This document shows, in pieces, positions 6,901-14,535 of a DNA stretch of 19,942 nt. Source of the stretch: an uncultured Saprospiraceae bacterium (GTDB taxonomy: Bacteria; Bacteroidota; Bacteroidia; Chitinophagales; Saprospiraceae); assembly GCA_937127195.1 (NCBI GenBank), contig CAKZLT010000175.1, forward strand, positions 1 to 19,942, given 5' to 3'. Every line of letters begins with the position of its first letter. The first letter of the stretch is position 1. A program made the position numbers and the translations under genes. The notes under the pieces are model-generated. The model did not search any database, was not told where the DNA came from, and was given only the letters and a program-made list of their open reading frames with translations.

Positions 6901-6908
6901 TATCTTTG
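6901..6908 (+). promoter_or_regulatory. candidate -7 element for the beta-helix gene
   Basis: TATCTTTG is an exact match to TAnnTTTG, 44 bp before the start codon at 6953. A TTG at -33 is not evident, so this is a half-match. Confidence 0.45.
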
Positions 6909-6952
6909 TAAAGAACTGATATACAAAGGTTTCATTTTAAAACACATCGATT

Positions 6953-9031
6953 ATGAAAAATTTGATTATCCTTTGCTTGTTGACTACGGTCGGAAGTGTT
7001 TCGGTAGCACAAGTTTCTATTAATCCTCAAATTGGAACGGCTAGTATAGTCGGAGTTGCTCCTATGCCTGTCTTTTTTGATGCAACTGCCACAACTATCA
7101 ATGACTCTTTGACCAATACTTTTCACGAATTATACTATCAATGGAACTTTGGTGATTTTTTTAGTGGCTTCTGGACTAATATTCCTAAATCCAAAAATCG
7201 CGCTTCTCACCCACTTGCAGCACACGTTTTTGATAGTATTGGCTTACATATTGTAGAATTAGAGGTTTTTAAAAATGCTTCCTATTCTGTACAAAAGCCC
7301 TTTATTATCAAAATACAGGCCGCTAATGATTTTTATAAAAATGAAAAAACCGTTTGTTTTTCTATCAATGGCGAATTTCCTGATGCTCCCAATAATGCCA
7401 TTTTAGTTCAAATTGATGACTTAAGCGACGTAAAACCTTACCTCTGTGATAGCACTCGATTGCTTTTCAAACGTGGCGAAACTATCCAAACGCCTGTTGG
7501 TTTAGATTTTTCTAACTTAAAATATGTAACCGTAGGTGCATTCGGACCTCGGTTAAATATTGATAGTTTTGAAATCGCAGAAAATGCGCCTGTTATCGAA
7601 ATGATAGGAAATAATCCTGTTTTCGTCCTTGGAGATATTGATACAAGCCATCAAAGCCAGCACCTCAAAATCACGGATATTAATATTCATAATAAAAATA
7701 AAGACAACCGACATAGCGCAATCGTAGCGAATGGAGAAACTACTTTTAACCTTTTGTATCGACTAAAAATTAAAGATTTTACACAAAGTATTTTTTACAA
7801 TGACTTTCTCTTAGAAGCCGAAGGATACACTCAAGAACGTAATGTAAAGCCATTTAAAGAAATTTTTATTGCTAATTGTATTATATCCAATAGCCAATCT
7901 CGTGGTGATATGCTGCAATTGAGTGGAGAGAAAATTGCGGTGATTGGTAATCATTTTAATAATAATAGACTGAAAGGAAATATCCTTAATATAAAATGGA
8001 CTGAAAAAAGCATCATTAGTAATAATCATTTTTTAAATGCTGGTATCAAAAAACACTGCTTGAAAATCACCGCTCCTGATGCTGATTTCTGCTCGACGCT
8101 TAGTCATTCTACTACAAAGGTTATTATTTCGGATAATCATTTTGAAACAGAAAATGCCGTTAGTAAAATGATTGTTTTAGCCAAAACTAATCAAGCAGAT
8201 AAAACACCTAAAGATTTCATTCTTGACCGTAATTATCTGAATGCCTTAAATGACGAACGAGTAAAAATTGGTATTTGGGCTAGTGCCAATGACTTAACTA
8301 TTCGTAATAACATCATTAATGGTTCGGGCGGAAGTCGCCGCCATTTTACAGGCATTTTTATTAAAAATGAGTTAGAAACACCATTAAATAATATCACAAT
8401 TACCAACAATACCATTTTCAAACAAGATTGGGTTAATCTCATGACAGGCATCCAAATCAATCCTAATATTCATTGCACTTTCATTGCCAACAATTTAGTT
8501 TATAGTCCAAATGCAATGGATTTAAGAATAGTCAATGACTTAGGAGAACACACCATTGACCAAAAGAATATCTATCCTTTCGTTCATCCTTTTATCAAAG
8601 AAAACCCAAGTCAGGCACTTGATTTTCAACTCGACTCCGTTAGTTTGGTATTAGACAACGGTATCAAAGAACAAGTCGCCTTACGTGATTTTTTTGAAAA
8701 AGAACGCTCTAGCTCATCTAGAGTGGATATTGGTGCATTTCAGTTTACTCACAACCCCATTACAACTTACAGCCTGAATACACTTGCTAGCACCGATATT
8801 GACTTAATAGCCTTTGGTTCTAGTCGTTATCACACCATCGATATGTCCAAGTTCACATCCAAATACGATGTAGAAGTTTATAATGAAAACGGCGAACTCA
8901 TGCAAGAAGACCGAAGTATGCGCGAAATGTTTTATACATTACAGACCGACAATTATCTAGGTGGTATTTATTGGTTAAAGATTAGTTCTAAAAATGCTAC
9001 CGTAATGACAAAGATTTTTATTCGTAAATAA
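6953..9031 (+). CDS. secreted beta-helix protein with PKD-like domain and T9SS sorting domain
   Basis: Exported protein of 692 residues. A signal peptide (1-19, SVSVA before Q20) is followed by a PKD-like domain at about 25-122, with WNFGD at 64-68 and HVFDSIG at 91-97. The middle (about 200-590) is rich in short Asn-containing strands such as ISNNHF, IRNNII and ITNNTI, the pattern of a right-handed parallel beta-helix, closing with VDIGAFQF near 590. The last 65 residues, ending in GGIYWLKISSKNATVMTKIF, resemble a type A T9SS C-terminal sorting domain, which would send the protein across the outer membrane to the surface or medium. Beta-helix proteins of this kind are often polysaccharide lyases or adhesins; I see no catalytic motif that decides. 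It stands alone, and the inverted-repeat element at 9106 lies just beyond its end. Confidence 0.85.
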   Translation: MKNLIILCLLTTVGSVSVAQVSINPQIGTASIVGVAPMPVFFDATATTINDSLTNTFHELYYQWNFGDFFSGFWTNIPKSKNRASHPLAAHVFDSIGLHIVELEVFKNASYSVQKPFIIKIQAANDFYKNEKTVCFSINGEFPDAPNNAILVQIDDLSDVKPYLCDSTRLLFKRGETIQTPVGLDFSNLKYVTVGAFGPRLNIDSFEIAENAPVIEMIGNNPVFVLGDIDTSHQSQHLKITDINIHNKNKDNRHSAIVANGETTFNLLYRLKIKDFTQSIFYNDFLLEAEGYTQERNVKPFKEIFIANCIISNSQSRGDMLQLSGEKIAVIGNHFNNNRLKGNILNIKWTEKSIISNNHFLNAGIKKHCLKITAPDADFCSTLSHSTTKVIISDNHFETENAVSKMIVLAKTNQADKTPKDFILDRNYLNALNDERVKIGIWASANDLTIRNNIINGSGGSRRHFTGIFIKNELETPLNNITITNNTIFKQDWVNLMTGIQINPNIHCTFIANNLVYSPNAMDLRIVNDLGEHTIDQKNIYPFVHPFIKENPSQALDFQLDSVSLVLDNGIKEQVALRDFFEKERSSSSRVDIGAFQFTHNPITTYSLNTLASTDIDLIAFGSSRYHTIDMSKFTSKYDVEVYNENGELMQEDRSMREMFYTLQTDNYLGGIYWLKISSKNATVMTKIFIRK

Positions 9032-9105
9032 CAATAGACTCATCAGCGGATTTTTTATACAGCAAAACCTTCAAAACACCAAAAACTTTAAATACAAAAA
9101 AAATC

Positions 9106-9258
9106 GTAACTATTCAGAAGCGAGAGTTGAGACCACCTTATTAGGCTATGAGAAGCAGAACCTGCCGCAGACAGGTCAGGCAGGTGTTATAGCTTCACGC
9201 CTAATCTCGCTTCTCGTAGCCTATAAGGCAGTCTCAACTCTCGCCTCTGAATAGCAAC
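9106..9258. mobile_element. MITE-like element, family A
   Basis: A 153-bp near-palindrome. The left arm 9106-9156 and right arm 9209-9258 pair along about 50 bp with few mismatches, starting from GTAACTATTCAG and CTGAATAGCAAC. The loop holds a second GC-rich hairpin, ACCTGCC (9160-9166) with GGCAGGT (9179-9185). The flanks are AAAAAATC (9098-9105) and AAAAAATT (9259-9266), a possible 8-bp target duplication at 7/8. It lies between two convergent genes, neither of which has another obvious terminator, so the hairpin may stop transcription from both sides. Confidence 0.75.
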
Positions 9259-9266
9259 AAAAAATT

Positions 9267-9707
9267 TTATTGACCTCTACGCTTTCTACGCCCTTCTTTA
9301 GACTTCCTAAAAACCGTCATTTTGAACTTACGTTGCGCTACTGGAATTTTAGCTACTTTTTTGATAGGTAGAACAGCTTTGAATTTTTTATAATACTCCC
9401 GTTCAATTTTCAATTTATCTTCTTGTAGCTTAAAACGCCTTTCCATCAACACTTCAATCTCTTTATCCGTTTTACTTTCCCAATCAATTCTGCCTTTCGT
9501 GTACATTTTTTTATTGATGCTATGTATTTTATCCTCATAGCTGTTATACAAAGGCCAGAATTTAGAAGCTTCGGCTTCTGTCAGCCCCAGTTCTTCCGTA
9601 AAAATTCCAATTTTAAGTACCTTAACTTTACCACTAGCACCTTTTGGCTGGGCATAGCTTGAGGAAGCGCAACAGCCAAAAATGGCTATCAAAAGTATAT
9701 ATCTCAT
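9267..9707 (-). CDS. Spy/CpxP-like periplasmic protein of an ECF sigma operon
   Basis: Small exported helical protein with the look of the Spy/CpxP (LTxxQ) group often annotated in Bacteroidota as sensor of ECF-type sigma factor. I place the start at the ATG at 9707: it gives a clean signal peptide, MRYILLIAIF through SSSYA before Q, and avoids the 14-bp overlap with the upstream gene that the ATG at 9734 would create. The mature part has LGLTEAEASKFWPLYNSY, matching the family's helical repeat, and a long amphipathic helix with ERRFKLQEDKLKIEREYYKK. The C-terminal 21 residues are very basic (11 Lys/Arg). Third gene of a three-gene operon after the sigma factor and a membrane protein, with no large gaps. 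Confidence 0.8.
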   Translation of the reverse strand: MRYILLIAIFGCCASSSYAQPKGASGKVKVLKIGIFTEELGLTEAEASKFWPLYNSYEDKIHSINKKMYTKGRIDWESKTDKEIEVLMERRFKLQEDKLKIEREYYKKFKAVLPIKKVAKIPVAQRKFKMTVFRKSKEGRRKRRGQ

Positions 9708-9720
9708 AATTTTATATTTT

Positions 9721-10257
9721 TTATAATAATTCATTAATCAATTCAGAATCCAATTCATCTATCAAATCATCTTCAATATATTTGTCAAAGTCAATTTCGA
9801 TTTCATCAGATATTTCGATAGTTGTCCAATCCTCTCCTATTACAGATTCTAGAATCAGCGTTTCGCTGAATTGGTCAATATTTTCGTGGATATATTCAGT
9901 TGCTTCTATCTCCGACACTGCCATTAAAATAGCATCTGACGATTGACTATTGCTCCAAATAATAGAAAAAATGGATACTATCAATATCATCGCAAAGCCA
10001 ATACCAACTGAAGGTCGTAGTAACCATTTTTTGATAGCTAAGAGCCAGTTTTGAGGAGTTGCTTCATTGGCCTTAAGTGAAGTACTAGACCAATTTTGGG
10101 TCTCTTCTTCTGCTTTGATACACGCTAAAATGTTATCTTCCAAATGATTAAAATAGCCATTTGGAGCTTCTAACTTTGTTTCTTTTTGTCGAATTTGTGC
10201 CAAAAAAGGAGCTATCTCCTTTAGTTCTTTATGAATATTATCTTGATTTTCTCTCAT
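9721..10257 (-). CDS. single-pass membrane protein, likely anti-sigma factor of the ECF operon
   Basis: Residues 1-75 are polar and cytoplasmic, including APNGYFNHLEDNILACI (31-47), a motif common in the second gene of Bacteroidota ECF operons. One transmembrane helix at about 82-101 follows, after the basic KKWLLRP, so the N-terminus should face the cytoplasm. The remaining ~70 residues would be periplasmic and are strongly acidic: 23 Asp/Glu against a single Lys and no Arg. The role as regulator that holds the sigma factor at the membrane is inferred from position and topology; I do not see a classical ZAS zinc motif. It starts 11 bp after the sigma gene stops. Confidence 0.72.
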   Translation of the reverse strand: MRENQDNIHKELKEIAPFLAQIRQKETKLEAPNGYFNHLEDNILACIKAEEETQNWSSTSLKANEATPQNWLLAIKKWLLRPSVGIGFAMILIVSIFSIIWSNSQSSDAILMAVSEIEATEYIHENIDQFSETLILESVIGEDWTTIEISDEIEIDFDKYIEDDLIDELDSELINELL

Positions 10258-10268
10258 TTAATTCTTGT

Positions 10269-10880
10269 TTATTCCTGCGTCAAAAAGGCTTCAACCTTTT
10301 TAGCTGCATGATGATAAGATGCTTTAAGTCCGCCGACTGAAGTGCCTAAAACATCCGAAATGGCTTGGTAAGACATCGCATCATAGTAGCGCATATCGAA
10401 AACTAACCGCTGTTTTTCGGGTAAAGTATCTAGTGCCAATTGCAATTTTTTTTGAATTTCATCACCTTCAAAATATACATCTGCGTGGAGTCGATTTTCC
10501 AAATTATTCTCCTCATTATCAATTGAAGTAGATTTAATTTTTTTTCGTTTTTTCAGAAAAGTAATCGCTTCATTAGATGCAATTCTATATAGCCAAGTAT
10601 ATAATCGGGCATTGCCTTTAAAACTTTTGATGCCTTTATAAATTCTAATACAAGTGTTTTGTAATACATCGTTAGTATCTTCATGCTCAATAACTATTCG
10701 ACGAATATGCCAATAAAGCCGTTCTTGATACTTCTGTAATAATAGCCTAAAAGCTCTATCGCGAGAGCTTGGAATATTAAGCATTTTTAGTATCGCCTCA
10801 TCTTCCAGAATATCTTTCTGCGTGGATGATTGCATATTTTGATTTTTTGAAATATTCGTTGATAATATAATTACTGTCAT
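10269..10880 (-). CDS. RNA polymerase sigma-70 factor, ECF subfamily
   Basis: Alternative sigma factor directing RNA polymerase to stress or envelope genes. Sigma-2 region at about 41-112 with DVLQNTCIRIYKGI and ARLYTWLYRIASNEAITFLKK; sigma-4 region at about 146-198 with LPEKQRLVFDMRYYDAMSYQ and a helix-turn-helix ending LGTSVGGLKASYHHAAKK. The start is uncertain. The longest frame begins at 10880, but the ATG at 10835 (MQSSTQKDILEDEAILKML) gives the usual ECF N-terminus, and a weak promoter (TTG then TAATTATA after 19 bp) would lie around the upstream ATG. First gene of the operon with the anti-sigma-like and Spy-like genes. It probably controls its own operon. Confidence 0.9.
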   Translation of the reverse strand: MTVIILSTNISKNQNMQSSTQKDILEDEAILKMLNIPSSRDRAFRLLLQKYQERLYWHIRRIVIEHEDTNDVLQNTCIRIYKGIKSFKGNARLYTWLYRIASNEAITFLKKRKKIKSTSIDNEENNLENRLHADVYFEGDEIQKKLQLALDTLPEKQRLVFDMRYYDAMSYQAISDVLGTSVGGLKASYHHAAKKVEAFLTQE

Positions 10881-10942
10881 TTGCTATTTGGACAACGTAA
10901 ATAAAGAATGGTTTAAAGTAATTCTCAAATTCAGTAAATAAC

Positions 10943-11078
10943 TGAGATTAAATGTTTTCCAGTTTGATGTCAATTATTTAGAAGCGAGAGGCGAGATCGC
11001 CCTACGGGCTGCGAGAAGCGAGATAGGACGTGAAGCATAATATATTATACAATGTTTTTTATGAAGAAGTTATTTTTG
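10943..11078 (+). repeat. duplicated block, copy 1
   Basis: 10943-10979 matches 11419-11455 at 35 of 37 positions (TGAGATTAAATGTTTTCC and on). 11030-11078, starting GTGAAGCATAATATATTA, matches 11613-11661 with about 80 percent identity. The two matched parts are separated by different inserts in the two copies: here the single A-type element end, in copy 2 the full B-type element. Confidence 0.75.
10971..11042 (+). mobile_element. solitary end of an A-type element
   Basis: TATTTAGAAGCGAGAGGCGAG, then GCCCTACGGGC and GCGAGAAGCGAGATAGG, match one arm of the family A elements at 2639 (reverse) and 9258 (reverse). The outer bases of the 12-bp end have decayed and no partner arm follows, so it appears to be a deletion remnant. 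Confidence 0.6.
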
Positions 11079-11100
11079 TTTCAGAAAACCAAATAAATTA

Positions 11101-11410
11101 TAAAAAGTAATATTCGGAGAACTGAATTACATTCAATTAATCGCAATTAACAACAATCAACAACACACCTATTCTTTAGTAGAATATATATATCTATTTG
11201 AAAATGAATTGGTTTGTAGGTTTTTTATAAAAAAAAAGCAGAATATACATTTTTGTATATGCTTGGTTTAGTATTTGTTAGTTTCATAAGAGACCTAATT
11301 ACAAGATAAAAAATATAGAAAAGCGATTTCGAATTCGATTGATAATTGAAAGTAGAATGTAAAAAAAATACTAATAATCGAAATAAATCATTATTTTTAA
11401 GTCTTACAGA
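11101..11410. other. AT-rich intergenic DNA without a supported gene
   Basis: Between the two copies of the duplicated block. A 74-codon minus-strand frame (11225-11449) crosses it, but its end overlaps a terminator-like hairpin and its start lies in repeat DNA, so I do not call a gene. No tRNA or clear promoter is visible. Confidence 0.55.
11229..11263 (-). terminator. orphan leftward terminator-like hairpin
   Basis: On the minus strand AGCATATAC, loop AAAAAT, then GTATATTCTGCT (one bulge of three bases) is followed by nine T residues. It faces left and has no recognised gene before it on that strand, whose nearest content is the repeat block before the histidine kinase. Confidence 0.45.
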
Positions 11411-11706
11411 TAAGTAGTTGAGGTTAAATATTTTCCAGTTTGATGTCAATTATTTTAAAATATAACGTAACTATTCAGAACAGAGACCTGACTACTGCAG
11501 CAGGCTAAAAGACCGCGTTACACGCTAAGAGGGCAGAGATACTTTTATTGGTAGCCTTCTAAATTATCTATTTAAATGTTCTTCAGCGATGCTGAATAGT
11601 AATAATATAAAAGTGAAGCATAATATATTACGCAATATTTTTATAAAGAAGTTGTTTTTTTTAAAAAAAACTCATAAAACGGAAAACATTTAGACTCAAC
11701 TACTTA
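11411..11706. repeat. duplicated block copy 2, framed by 26-bp inverted repeats
   Basis: TAAGTAGTTGAGGTTAAATA and six more bases (11411-11436) are repeated inverted at 11681-11706 with 23 of 26 matches. The block holds the second copy of the duplicated sequence (11419-11455 and 11613-11661), interrupted by the B-type element at 11467. Its right end lies 17 bp before the kinase start codon, so it supplies the kinase leader and perhaps its promoter. Confidence 0.7.
11467..11603 (+). mobile_element. MITE-like element, family B, copy 2
   Basis: A 137-bp element with ends GTAACTATTCAG (11467-11478) and CTGAATAGTAAT (11592-11603). It is flanked by AATATAAC (11459-11466) and AATATAAA (11604-11611), an 8-bp direct repeat at 7/8. 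The interior matches the reverse complement of 1008-1122 along its length, with an additional stretch of about 20 bp (CTGACTACTGCAGCAGG). It interrupts the block whose other copy at 10943-11078 lacks it. Confidence 0.72.
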
Positions 11707-11723
11707 AGTATCAAAGTAAAACG

Positions 11724-14423
11724 ATGTACAAATTATCAGAATACAAAACAACAAATAATATATTACTTATTGAAGATAACCCAGGAGATGCTCGATTAGT
11801 CGAAATTCTCTTAGAAGATTCTGATTTGAATTGTGAAATAACGCACGAAGAAACATTAGCTGCTGGAGTTAAGGCTCTAGGTCAGTGCGATTTTTCAGCG
11901 GTATTACTTGATCTAACCTTACCCGATAGTAAAGGATTTATTACTTTAGAAAATATACTAAATGCTTTTCCAGAAGCCAATGTAATTGTTTTGACAGGAC
12001 TTTCTTCCAAAGAAATGGGTATCAAAGCGGTTCAGGTTGGAGCGCAAGACTTTTTAGTCAAAGGGGATTTTGATTCTGAACAACTTTCTAAATCTTTAAA
12101 ATATTCAATTGAACGTAAAAACGTTTTAAAAAAATTAGAAGAAGCCCAACAGATTGCCCATATAGGAAACTGGAAATATCTTGAGAATACTCGAATTTTT
12201 GAGGCTTCGGACGAATTATATCGCGTTTTTGGATATGCAGCAAGGATTCCTGCAACAATGGATACTTTGCGAAAGCACTTACCTAATAATGATATTTCAT
12301 TCTTTTTTGATGTCATGGAAAAATTCCAAACACAATCAGAAGTCAGAAGAGATATAACAATCAATAGACTGGATGGAGAGCGTCGAACCCTATCTGTAAT
12401 ATGCCGAAGAGACAAAAATGAGAATGGAATATATACATATAGCGGTATCTTGCAAGATGTAACGGAACGAGAAAATACTAAAAAGGCATTAATCAAAAGT
12501 CAGGCGCGTTATCGCACTATTTTTTCGCAGACGAAGGATGCTATTTATATTTCGACCAAAGAAGGCGAACTAATTGATTATAATGAAGCTACAGTTAACC
12601 TGTTAGGATATTCAAGAGAGGAATTGAGATACATGAATATCCATGATATATTTCAAATTCAGAATGATAAAGATGCTTTCTTAGAAGAAATGCGCGCTAA
12701 TTCATTTGCAAAAGACTTTGAAGCTCCCTTAATGACCAAAAGCGGTAAAATCATTCATTGTTTGGTTTCTGCTTCGATTATTGATACCGACGAATTTGAA
12801 GGTTATCATAGTATTGTTCGTAATATTACGGAACGAAAACAGGCAGAAAATTTGCGAAAAGCAAAAGAATTGGCTGAGCGTTCTGCTAAAATGAAAGAAC
12901 AATTTTTGGCAAATATATCTCATGAAATGAGAACGCCAATGAATGCTATTTTGGGAATGAGTAATTTATTATTACATTCAGAATTAGATAGGGAACAAAA
13001 TAGTTATATTACATCGATTAAGCAATCATCACAGAATTTATTAGGAATTATTAATGATATTCTTGAAATTTCATCATTGCAACATGGGAATGTGCAGCTT
13101 AGACAAAAAGGGTTTAAGTTAAGAGAGTTAGTTCAGAATCTAGTCAACGTCGTTAGTTATAGAGCTAAACAAAAAGGCTTAGAACTTATTCTACATATAG
13201 AAGATAATATAGAAGATTTATTAATTGGTGATGCTTTGCGTGTCAACCAAATTTTGATGAACCTTGTCGGTAATGCTGTTAAATTTACAGATTCGGGTAT
13301 TGTTAAGATTTTGGTTAGAAATGGAGGCGAAAATGAAGAATCCGCAAAAATTATTTTTGATGTTATTGACTCAGGTATTGGCATTCCTAATGATAAATTA
13401 GATGCCGTTTTTGAAACTTTCGTTCGGGTAGAAAATAGTAAGGGTAAGCTATATCCTGGTACTGGATTAGGATTATCTATTTGTAAGCAACTAGTCGAAA
13501 TGCAAGGCGGAGTAATTAATGTTACGAGTGAAGAAGGTGTCGGTTCTACTTTTTCGGTAGAAATGTCATTCAAAAAATCTAATATTGAACCAGAAGAAAT
13601 CAGCACAGCAGAACAAAAACCAAGTAGAGTGAAATTGACTTTAAATAGACCTGCTAGAATTTTACTAGCAGAAGATCATAGAATTAATCAAATCGTTGCC
13701 AAAAAAACTTTAGAAAAGGAATTTGACAATAATGTAGAAGTAACTATTGCCGAAAATGGGCAAATAGCTGTTAATATGCTTAAAGAAGCTGATTTTGATA
13801 TTATTCTGATGGATATTCAAATGCCTGAGTTAGATGGATATGAGGCAACAGCATATATTCGTGATAATTTTGCAGAACCTAAAAGAAGTATTCCTATATT
13901 TGCAATGACGGCTCATGCCCACATGGCAAAAGACGAAAAATATAAAGAATACAGAATGGACGAATGTGTTTTGAAACCATTCGAACCCAATGATTTATTT
14001 ACTAAAATTGCAAAACACATAAATAATATTACTGAAAATAATCACCAGACTGATATGGAACCTGTAAACAAAACACCTCAATATATTGATTTATCATATT
14101 TGGACTTAATGTCTGACGGAGATGTCGATATGAAAAAAATGATGCTGGAATTACTTTTTGATGAACCGATGTCGGAAATTGATAAAATGAAAGACCTGCA
14201 AGCTTCTGCTGATTGGCTAGAGTTGAGGGCAGTTAGTCATAAAATGAAATCAACATTAGCTTTTGTTGGTAATGAAGAATTGACGGGTATCAATAAAAAC
14301 ATAGAGGATTACGCTAAAAACGAAACTAATCTATCGGAATTACCCGCAATGATTGACCAATTAAAAACGGTTTTTGCGAAAGCATTAGTAGAACTTAAAA
14401 GTGAACATGCTCGATTAGCTTAG
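11724..14423 (+). CDS. hybrid sensor histidine kinase with full phosphorelay (REC-PAS-PAS-HK-REC-HPt)
   Basis: Cytoplasmic signalling protein of 899 residues with no membrane segment. Order: receiver domain (about 12-130, phospho-acceptor D63 in LLDLTLPD, K113 in FLVKGD); PAS domain (about 140-250); second PAS (about 258-372); dimerisation and phosphotransfer domain with H400 in SHEMRTP; ATPase domain (about 500-616) with N513/N517 in LMNLVGNAVKF, DSGIGIP at 549-555 and GTGLGLSI at 579-586; second receiver (about 645-765) with D697 in LMDIQMPE and K751; and a C-terminal HPt domain (about 785-895) with H839 in SHKMKS. Phosphate can thus pass H400, D697, H839 and on to a separate or N-terminal receiver. 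The N-terminal receiver also allows regulation by another kinase. No output regulator is adjacent. The 5' leader lies in repeat DNA; a strong terminator follows. Confidence 0.93.
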   Translation: MYKLSEYKTTNNILLIEDNPGDARLVEILLEDSDLNCEITHEETLAAGVKALGQCDFSAVLLDLTLPDSKGFITLENILNAFPEANVIVLTGLSSKEMGIKAVQVGAQDFLVKGDFDSEQLSKSLKYSIERKNVLKKLEEAQQIAHIGNWKYLENTRIFEASDELYRVFGYAARIPATMDTLRKHLPNNDISFFFDVMEKFQTQSEVRRDITINRLDGERRTLSVICRRDKNENGIYTYSGILQDVTERENTKKALIKSQARYRTIFSQTKDAIYISTKEGELIDYNEATVNLLGYSREELRYMNIHDIFQIQNDKDAFLEEMRANSFAKDFEAPLMTKSGKIIHCLVSASIIDTDEFEGYHSIVRNITERKQAENLRKAKELAERSAKMKEQFLANISHEMRTPMNAILGMSNLLLHSELDREQNSYITSIKQSSQNLLGIINDILEISSLQHGNVQLRQKGFKLRELVQNLVNVVSYRAKQKGLELILHIEDNIEDLLIGDALRVNQILMNLVGNAVKFTDSGIVKILVRNGGENEESAKIIFDVIDSGIGIPNDKLDAVFETFVRVENSKGKLYPGTGLGLSICKQLVEMQGGVINVTSEEGVGSTFSVEMSFKKSNIEPEEISTAEQKPSRVKLTLNRPARILLAEDHRINQIVAKKTLEKEFDNNVEVTIAENGQIAVNMLKEADFDIILMDIQMPELDGYEATAYIRDNFAEPKRSIPIFAMTAHAHMAKDEKYKEYRMDECVLKPFEPNDLFTKIAKHINNITENNHQTDMEPVNKTPQYIDLSYLDLMSDGDVDMKKMMLELLFDEPMSEIDKMKDLQASADWLELRAVSHKMKSTLAFVGNEELTGINKNIEDYAKNETNLSELPAMIDQLKTVFAKALVELKSEHARLA

Positions 14424-14447
14424 TAGTCCGTCAAGTATTTTTAGAAT

Positions 14448-14489
14448 AAAAAAGAACTTAACCTTTTGAATAAGGTTAAGTTCTTTTTT
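14448..14489. terminator. bidirectional intrinsic terminator
   Basis: A perfect 18-bp stem (14448-14465 with 14472-14489) with loop TTGAAT; the outer pairs are an A run against a T run, so both strands end in U residues. It serves the rightward kinase gene and the leftward aminopeptidase gene, which converge here. Confidence 0.92.
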
Positions 14490-14535
14490 GTATTTATAAG
14501 TTTCTTTCTTATGAAACTCCCCTGTTTTTGTTTGC

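Noticed and set aside
9707..9734. Upstream start for the Spy-like protein
   Set aside because: Starting at 9734 adds MNYYKKYKI before the signal peptide and overlaps the preceding gene by 14 bp; the ATG at 9707 gives a standard signal peptide.
11225..11449. A 74-codon minus-strand open frame
   Set aside because: It starts in repeat DNA, ends inside a terminator-like hairpin and T run, and its AT-driven residue content (Phe, Leu, Asn, Ser) looks like translated intergenic DNA.
14418..14437. Attachment-site-like match to the sequence near 19867
   Set aside because: Only about 18 bp with one mismatch, one copy includes the kinase stop codon, and no integrase or element boundary lies between them.
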